A DNA stretch of 37,593 nucleotides from the NCBI GenBank assembly GCA_024279715.1, contig JAJRRH010000164.1:1-37593 (forward strand). The letters are read 5' to 3'. A program made the position numbers and the translations under genes. The stretch's first letter is position 1. The number at the start of each line of letters is the position of its first letter. The notes beneath the pieces were generated by a model that was not told the origin of the DNA, did no database searches, and saw only the letters and a list, made by a program, of their open reading frames with translations. This stretch comes from Bacteroidota bacterium. Lineage in GTDB: Bacteria; Bacteroidota; Bacteroidia; Flavobacteriales_D; JABDKJ01. Of the stretch, positions 33,229 through 37,593 are shown in pieces.

Positions 33229-34191
33229 ATGAGTATTGACTACCAACAACTAATCGAGGAGAATATCCAAAAATCATTAAGTGACTACCAAGGTGCTATA
33301 TATGATCCTGTGAAGTATATTATGTCTATCGGTGGTAAGAGAATAAGGCCTGGTCTGCTGCTAGCAACAGCCAAAGCTTATGGAATAGATGAAAATGAAG
33401 TGATGATTCCTGCTATAGGCGTTGAGATATTTCACAATTTCTCACTAGTGCATGACGATATAATGGATGCCGCAGCATTGAGAAGAAGTGAAGAAACGGT
33501 TCATACAAAGTGGAATATTAATCAAGCCATACTTTCGGGCGATGTAATGTTTGGGATGGCCTATGAGCATATCACCCGTGTCGAGGATAGACATTTGCGG
33601 TCAATGATAAATATATTTAATAAAACCACTACGGAAGTATGTGTTGGTCAACAACTTGATCTTGACTTTGAAAACTTGAGTTTTGTGGATTTTGATAAGT
33701 ATATCGAGATGATAAAGCTCAAAACTTCCGTACTAATTGGTGCTTGCACTTATATGGGTGCTATCTTAGCGGATGCACCACAAGGAGAAGAGAAATTGAT
33801 GTATGAATATGGAGTGAATATGGGACTGGCTTTCCAAATTCAGGATGATTATCTCGATCTATATGGGTCCGATATTATTGGAAAAACGATAGGAGGAGAC
33901 ATTATTAATAATAAAAAAACAATACTTTATATCTTAGCATATCAAAAAGCTAGTTCGGAAACTCGACTAGTTTTAGAAGGTTATTTTTCAGAAAGAGATA
34001 CAGATCCAAAGAAAAAAATACAGAAAGTAAAAGATATTTTTAATAAACTAAATATCAATGGGGATATGATAAAATTGCAAGAAAAATATTTCGACCTAGC
34101 TGTGGAAGCTATCCATAAAACCTCGATTTCTATAAGTGATAAAGAAATGTTTATAGACTATGCAGAAATGCAATTAAAAAGAGAATACTAA
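33229..34191 (+). CDS. Polyprenyl synthase (short-chain; GGPP or FPP type)
   Basis: The 320-residue trans-isoprenyl diphosphate synthase condenses isopentenyl diphosphate onto an allylic primer. It has GGKRIRP at 35-41, the first Asp-rich motif DDIMD (D76, D77, D80) and the second one QDDYLD (D206, D207, D210). The first motif lacks the two-residue insertion of bacterial FPP synthases, and F71 lies five residues upstream of it, a position that in archaeal GGPP synthases limits the chain to C20. Product length is therefore predicted as about C20, with moderate confidence. It lies seven bases after rmlA and 31 before the ABC ATPase gene. Confidence 0.92.
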   Translation: MSIDYQQLIEENIQKSLSDYQGAIYDPVKYIMSIGGKRIRPGLLLATAKAYGIDENEVMIPAIGVEIFHNFSLVHDDIMDAAALRRSEETVHTKWNINQAILSGDVMFGMAYEHITRVEDRHLRSMINIFNKTTTEVCVGQQLDLDFENLSFVDFDKYIEMIKLKTSVLIGACTYMGAILADAPQGEEKLMYEYGVNMGLAFQIQDDYLDLYGSDIIGKTIGGDIINNKKTILYILAYQKASSETRLVLEGYFSERDTDPKKKIQKVKDIFNKLNINGDMIKLQEKYFDLAVEAIHKTSISISDKEMFIDYAEMQLKREY

Positions 34192-34222
34192 CCAATCCAA
34201 AAGTTTTTTATATATTTAAAAA

Positions 34223-35149
34223 ATGCTAAAAGCCGAAAATATCACCAAATTCTACCAAGAGTACAAAGCTTTAGATGGCGTGAATATCCATGTGCCTCCT
34301 CAGAGTATTTTCGGATTATTGGGTCCTAACGGAGCAGGAAAAACAACACTAATACGTATCATTAATCAAATCATCATGCAAGATAAAGGAACTATCCATC
34401 TCGATGGAAAAATCCTTAAACGTGAAGATGTAGAGATGATTGGATACCTACCGGAGGAGCGGGGGTTGTATAAAAAAATGAAAGTTGGAGAGCAGGCCAT
34501 TTATCTAGCACAACTAAAAGGTATGAACAAGGCTGAAGCCAAAAGAAGACTTATCCAATGGATGGAAAAATTCGAAATAGAATCGTGGTGGAACAAAAAA
34601 GTAGAAGATCTTTCAAAAGGAATGGCACAGAAGATTCAATTTATAACTACCGTAATCCATGAGCCCAAATTATTGATATTGGATGAACCCTTCAGTGGAT
34701 TCGATCCCATCAATGCAAATCTGATAAAAAATGAAATTTTAAAATTACGTGATGAAGGAAGTACCGTCATGCTTTCCACGCATAATATGAAATCGGTAGA
34801 GGAGATTTGCGACAATATTTCTCTAATCAATAAGGGCAAGGTAATCTTATCAGGGACTGTCAATGAAGTGAAAACAAAACACAAAGAGAATATATTTGAG
34901 ATACAGTTTTATGGTCCTGTAATAGGATTTGCAAATTCGCTGTGGGCAGGATTCCAGTTGATAAAACACCACACCAATGAAGATAAAATCACCATAGCCA
35001 TTGTGAAATTATTGAATGATAACTCACTCAATGATTTGCTCAAAAATGTATTAGATTCGGTGAAGATTATCAGTGTGAAAGAGGTGATCCCAACGATGGA
35101 TGATTTGTTTATCAAATTAGTAAATGAAAAAGAAATGGTACATGAGTAA
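34223..35149 (+). CDS. ABC transporter ATP-binding protein (NatA-like)
   Basis: The 308-residue ABC ATPase has Walker A GPNGAGKTT at 34-42, the signature LSKGMAQK at 130-137, Walker B LLILDEP at 150-156 and the H-loop STHNM with H187. The C-terminal part (about 215-308) looks like the DUF4162 extension of NatA-type ATPases. The signature reads LSKGM rather than LSGGQ, which is common in this subfamily. Its stop overlaps the start of the permease gene (ATGAGTAA), so the two are coupled. The substrate is unknown. Confidence 0.93.
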   Translation: MLKAENITKFYQEYKALDGVNIHVPPQSIFGLLGPNGAGKTTLIRIINQIIMQDKGTIHLDGKILKREDVEMIGYLPEERGLYKKMKVGEQAIYLAQLKGMNKAEAKRRLIQWMEKFEIESWWNKKVEDLSKGMAQKIQFITTVIHEPKLLILDEPFSGFDPINANLIKNEILKLRDEGSTVMLSTHNMKSVEEICDNISLINKGKVILSGTVNEVKTKHKENIFEIQFYGPVIGFANSLWAGFQLIKHHTNEDKITIAIVKLLNDNSLNDLLKNVLDSVKIISVKEVIPTMDDLFIKLVNEKEMVHE

Positions 35150-36488
35150 GATTGGAATTATAATCAAAAGGGAATTCCTGACTCGGGTCAAAAAGAGGTC
35201 ATTTCTTATCATGACATTTCTTGGGCCTCTGTTGTTTTTGGGGTTTATAGCAGCTACATTCTATATCAGTCAGGCTGAGTCTAAAGTGTATAAAGTACTA
35301 CTCACTGACCGTGAAGCAATGTTTGGTAAAGTACTCTTCAAAGATGAATTTAAAGACAGCAAGTTTGTCAAATTCTATCATCAGGAATCGCCAATGACGG
35401 ATGATCAATTCAAGGCTAGTGAGTATGATATTAAGATTGATTTAGAAAGAGATCTTACAATAACCTCAGCCGTAAATCTATATTATAAGACCTATCCAAG
35501 TTTTAAAATACAGGATCACATTGAGTCTCAGTTGACCAAAAACTTCCAGAAGCTTAATCTTCTAAAGCATGATGTTACCCTTGAGCTATATGATTTACTG
35601 AAGACTAAAATCAGTCTTCATCCCATAGATATTGATAAAACAGGAACTACAGTAGTGCCAACAGAAGTAGGTTATTCAGTAGGGTTGATGCTTTCTGTAA
35701 TTATTTTCATGTTTATTATGATGTACGGTCAACAGATTATGCGTGGTGTGATGGAAGAAAAATCAAGTAGGATAGTCGAGGTTATCGTCTCTTCCGTCAA
35801 GCCGTTTAGCCTAATGATGGGTAAGATTATCGGAGTTGCACTTGTAGGATTGACACAATTTATCATGTGGATTCTCTTGAGCTCTTTCTTGTTTTTTATT
35901 GCTGGCATGTTTTTGCCAGATGTTTTTTCGGACCCGAGTGCTTTGATGGAGCAGCAAATGACACCAGAGATGCAGAATGCCATCACCAGTGAACTAGGAG
36001 CAAATCCCAATGATATGGCGAAAGATATCTATTCATTTATTCATCAAGTTAATTTCCCCTTTATAATCGGGATGTTCATCTTTTATTTCTTGGGTGGATA
36101 TTTCCTTTTCGGTAGTCTATACGCAGCCATAGGAGCAGCGGTAGATTCTGAAACAGATTCACAGCAGTTTATGATTCCTATCATGTTGCCGCTCACGCTG
36201 GGCTATATTATAGCCATAGCGGGCATTGAAAACCCCGAAAGCAACGTCATGTATTGGGGGTCCATAATTCCGCTGACCTCACCGATAGTAATGATGGTCA
36301 AAGTCGGCTCGATGGGAATGGGATTTCAACCTATTGATTGGTCTTTAATAATCACTTCTATGGTGCTGTTAATTGGAGCATTCATTTTATCCGTATGGGT
36401 AGCAAGTAAAATATACAGAGCGGGCATATTATTTCATGGTAAGAAAGTGGGGTATAAAGACCTCTGGAAATGGTTGCGTCATGGTTGA
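35142..36488 (+). CDS. ABC transporter permease (NatB-like)
   Basis: From ATG 35142 (MSKIGIIIKREFLTRVKKRS) the protein has 448 residues, overlapping the ATPase gene by eight bases; an ATG 18 bases upstream is in frame but would overlap by 26. There is an N-terminal membrane segment, a large extracytoplasmic domain (about 45-190), then a bundle of five or six helices, the layout of ABC-2/NatB permeases. 'GVMEEKSSRIVEVIVSSVKPFSLMMGKIIG' is the typical cytoplasmic loop of that family. With the ATPase it forms an exporter of unknown substrate. Confidence 0.9.
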   Translation: MSKIGIIIKREFLTRVKKRSFLIMTFLGPLLFLGFIAATFYISQAESKVYKVLLTDREAMFGKVLFKDEFKDSKFVKFYHQESPMTDDQFKASEYDIKIDLERDLTITSAVNLYYKTYPSFKIQDHIESQLTKNFQKLNLLKHDVTLELYDLLKTKISLHPIDIDKTGTTVVPTEVGYSVGLMLSVIIFMFIMMYGQQIMRGVMEEKSSRIVEVIVSSVKPFSLMMGKIIGVALVGLTQFIMWILLSSFLFFIAGMFLPDVFSDPSALMEQQMTPEMQNAITSELGANPNDMAKDIYSFIHQVNFPFIIGMFIFYFLGGYFLFGSLYAAIGAAVDSETDSQQFMIPIMLPLTLGYIIAIAGIENPESNVMYWGSIIPLTSPIVMMVKVGSMGMGFQPIDWSLIITSMVLLIGAFILSVWVASKIYRAGILFHGKKVGYKDLWKWLRHG

Positions 36489-36506
36489 GCCGTTGATCCT
36501 TGAATA

Positions 36507-37295
36507 TCAATACCTCAATTTAAAATGCTCTTTGCTCATCTCTTTGCGAAGCAGTACTATCCCAAAATAAAATAAGTCAATCGTTGTCTTTACTTTCTCA
36601 TAATCTTGAATTTCAAGCCAAGCATTGTTCATGGGTTTCGACCAATAGATATCATCGACGATTATAATTGTATCGTTGTTTGACTTTTGTAAAGCCATTT
36701 CAAAGTAAGCGATGGTATTCTCATAGGTGTGATTGCCATCAATAAATATCATATTGATAGAGTCCAAGTCTTCAAGAAGTAGGGGTAGCCTAGTGTCAAA
36801 ATCGCCAATGAGCAACTGGATATTGTCTAGGTTCAAAGCATCAAAGGTGTTTTGTGCATATGATGCTACTGCATCTGACCCTTCTATGGTGTATAACATA
36901 CTCTCGTTATCAGCCAAAGCCATATACGCCGAGCTGATACCGAGTGATGTGCCGATCTCAATGATGATATTAGGCGAGTAGAATTCTACTAATCTATACA
37001 GCATTCTACATTGATGGGGTGCAGACAGACTGTATTTTGCTATTGTTTTTATTTTCCTTCGTGTAGCATTACCTGATTTTGATCCAGCACCAAGGTCATT
37101 CACAACTATTGTAGTGTCATCACCTAGTAGTGAATTTCTGATCTTTTCAATGGGTGTAAATACGTCAAGGTTTATATCTTTTCGCAGTACCTTTTCACAC
37201 ATCTCATAAACAAATGGTGAGTGGACGGAGTGCCGATTCTTACTAGTTAAAACAAATTTACCGTAAGCTAATATTTGATAGAGCTTATTGTTCAA
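36507..37295 (-). CDS. Class I SAM-dependent methyltransferase
   Basis: The 262-residue protein contains a Rossmann-type methyltransferase domain: IIIEIGTSLGISSAYMALA (SAM-binding loop), 'MLYTIEGSDAVASYAQNTF', 'LLIGDFDTRLPLLL', MIFIDGNHTYENT and 'TIIIVDDIYWS'. The DGNHTYE block with paired acidic residues resembles metal-dependent O-methyltransferases of the class I/III small-molecule kind. The N-terminus (about 1-90) is a family-specific cap with KxRHSVHSPFVYEMC. The substrate is unknown. It converges with the ABC permease gene, 18 bases apart, and lies just downstream of two tRNA genes. Confidence 0.87.
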   Translation of the reverse strand: MNNKLYQILAYGKFVLTSKNRHSVHSPFVYEMCEKVLRKDINLDVFTPIEKIRNSLLGDDTTIVVNDLGAGSKSGNATRRKIKTIAKYSLSAPHQCRMLYRLVEFYSPNIIIEIGTSLGISSAYMALADNESMLYTIEGSDAVASYAQNTFDALNLDNIQLLIGDFDTRLPLLLEDLDSINMIFIDGNHTYENTIAYFEMALQKSNNDTIIIVDDIYWSKPMNNAWLEIQDYEKVKTTIDLFYFGIVLLRKEMSKEHFKLRY

Positions 37296-37344
37296 TCTCG
37301 GAGTCGTAATAGATCAATATTCATCGATCTAAAGGTGAAATATG

Positions 37345-37419
37345 TGAGGTATACTGGATTCGAACCAGTGACCTCTACCCTGTCAAGGTAGCGCTCTAAA
37401 CCAACTGAGCTAATACCCC
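37345..37419 (-). tRNA. tRNA-Val (anticodon GAC)
   Basis: The minus strand folds into a complete cloverleaf of 75 nt. The acceptor is GGGGTAT with ATACCTC (one G-T pair). The anticodon stem CTACC/GGTAG holds the loop TTGACAG, so the anticodon is GAC. The T-arm is ACTGG-TTCGAAT-CCAGT, and the discriminator is A. CCA is not encoded. The plus strand reads 'gtc' in the loop, but the sense strand is minus, so it is valine and not aspartate. Confidence 0.93.
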
Positions 37420-37420
37420 A

Positions 37421-37450
37421 TAAAAAAACCTTCCCTATGGTAGAGAAGGT
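37421..37450 (-). terminator. Terminator-like hairpin between the two tRNA-Val genes
   Basis: On the minus strand ACCTTC (37445-37450) pairs with GAAGGT (37428-37433), with an inner CTA/TAG pairing, and is followed by seven Ts (37421-37427). It lies after tRNA-Val(TAC) and directly before tRNA-Val(GAC). It may stop part of the transcription or act as a processing signal. Confidence 0.5.
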
Positions 37451-37459
37451 CTTTGTTAG

Positions 37460-37534
37460 TGGGCGATGAGGGATTCGAACCCCCGACCCCCTCGGTGTAA
37501 ACGAGGTGCTCTGAACCAACTGAGCTAATCGCCC
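37460..37534 (-). tRNA. tRNA-Val (anticodon TAC)
   Basis: The minus strand gives a complete 75-nt cloverleaf. The acceptor GGGCGAT pairs perfectly with ATCGCCC. The anticodon stem CCTCG/CGAGG holds the loop TTTACAC, anticodon TAC. The T-arm is GGGGG-TTCGAAT-CCCTC with one G-T pair, and the discriminator is A. CCA is not encoded. A near-ideal promoter lies 19 bases upstream. Confidence 0.93.
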
Positions 37535-37553
37535 CTTTCCTTTTAAGGGAGTG

Positions 37554-37583
37554 CAAATATAGAGCAATTAAAATTTCATGCAA
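37554..37583 (-). promoter_or_regulatory. Promoter TTTG-N19-TATATTTG for the tRNA-Val genes
   Basis: On the minus strand TTTTTTTTG ends at 37581, then exactly 19 bases, then TATATTTG (37561-37554). This is a full match to the Bacteroidota vegetative promoter consensus and is the best promoter in the window. It lies 19 bases before the tRNA-Val(TAC) 5' end. Confidence 0.8.
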
Positions 37584-37593
37584 AAAAAATATG

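Noticed and set aside
37345-37419. tRNA-Asp
   Set aside because: The plus-strand loop reads gtc, but the cloverleaf is on the minus strand, where the anticodon is GAC, which is valine.
37292-37567. 91-codon minus-strand ORF across the tRNA region
   Set aside because: It reads through both tRNA genes; its protein-like text (GSGVRIPHRP and similar) is the well-known spurious translation of tRNA sequences.

Overview
The window is low-GC bacterial DNA from a member of the Bacteroidota. The evidence is a full-length SprA (the type IX secretion translocon), families typical of the phylum (DUF2480, DUF6029, Omp28, CxxC-containing TlpA proteins, MIP18/DUF59), promoters of the form TTTG-N19-TAnnTTTG, and almost no Shine-Dalgarno sequences. 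A free-living relative of Saprospiraceae or Flavobacteriia is plausible, but the genus cannot be read from this sequence. No phage, insertion sequence or CRISPR array is visible. The window is chromosomal backbone with lineage-specific insertions.

Layout. 1-2.6 kb: an intergenic repeat copy, a small secreted protein, a CPBP membrane protease and a probable outer-membrane barrel. 2.6-5.2 kb: lepA followed tightly by two genes usually associated with SUF iron-sulfur assembly (DUF59 and DUF2480). 5.2-9.6 kb, minus strand: tlpA-like thioredoxin, DUF6029 barrel, Omp28-like CxxC lipoprotein, an OMP_b-brl protein and a 62-residue protein; this looks like an envelope thiol-redox/outer-membrane locus. 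9.7-10.4 kb: a sirtuin. 10.5-18.7 kb: ruvA-sprA-gcvH, an order seen in other Bacteroidota. 18.7-21.1 kb: a second copy of the intergenic repeat, three tandem genes with TonB C-terminal domains (two membrane-anchored, one with only a signal peptide) and what looks like the start-less remnant of a fourth. 21.3-25.4 kb: a translation block, rplM-rpsI-rpsB-tsf-pyrH-frr. 25.4-29.8 kb: a CAP-domain protein (minus), a secreted 23-residue-repeat protein with a peptidoglycan-binding domain, a thioredoxin, an Hsp15-like S4 protein, a GNAT acetyltransferase and a radical SAM/SPASM protein (minus). 29.97-36.5 kb: a five-gene run of MMPL/RND transporter, rmlA, polyprenyl synthase and an ABC ATPase/permease pair. 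36.5-37.6 kb: a SAM methyltransferase and two tRNA-Val genes (anticodons GAC and TAC), all on the minus strand.

The observations I rate highest are these. (1) A dispersed ~190-bp structured intergenic repeat has two copies, and its stem is kept despite sequence divergence. (2) The 320-residue secreted protein is built from two matching halves, each a cysteine pair followed by four exact 23-residue repeats, ending in a PG-binding domain. (3) The TonB-domain array downstream of sprA shows birth and decay of paralogs and unusual charged linkers. (4) TlpA, Omp28 and DUF6029 each carry a cysteine pair, suggesting a redox relay across the envelope. (5) Several -7 promoter boxes lie only 3-13 nt from the start codon, suggesting leaderless mRNAs. 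(6) Two TTG starts overlap the stop of a tiny upstream ORF. (7) A terminator-like hairpin separates two tRNA-Val genes that share one visible promoter. All functional statements rest on motif recognition by eye; no database search was run.
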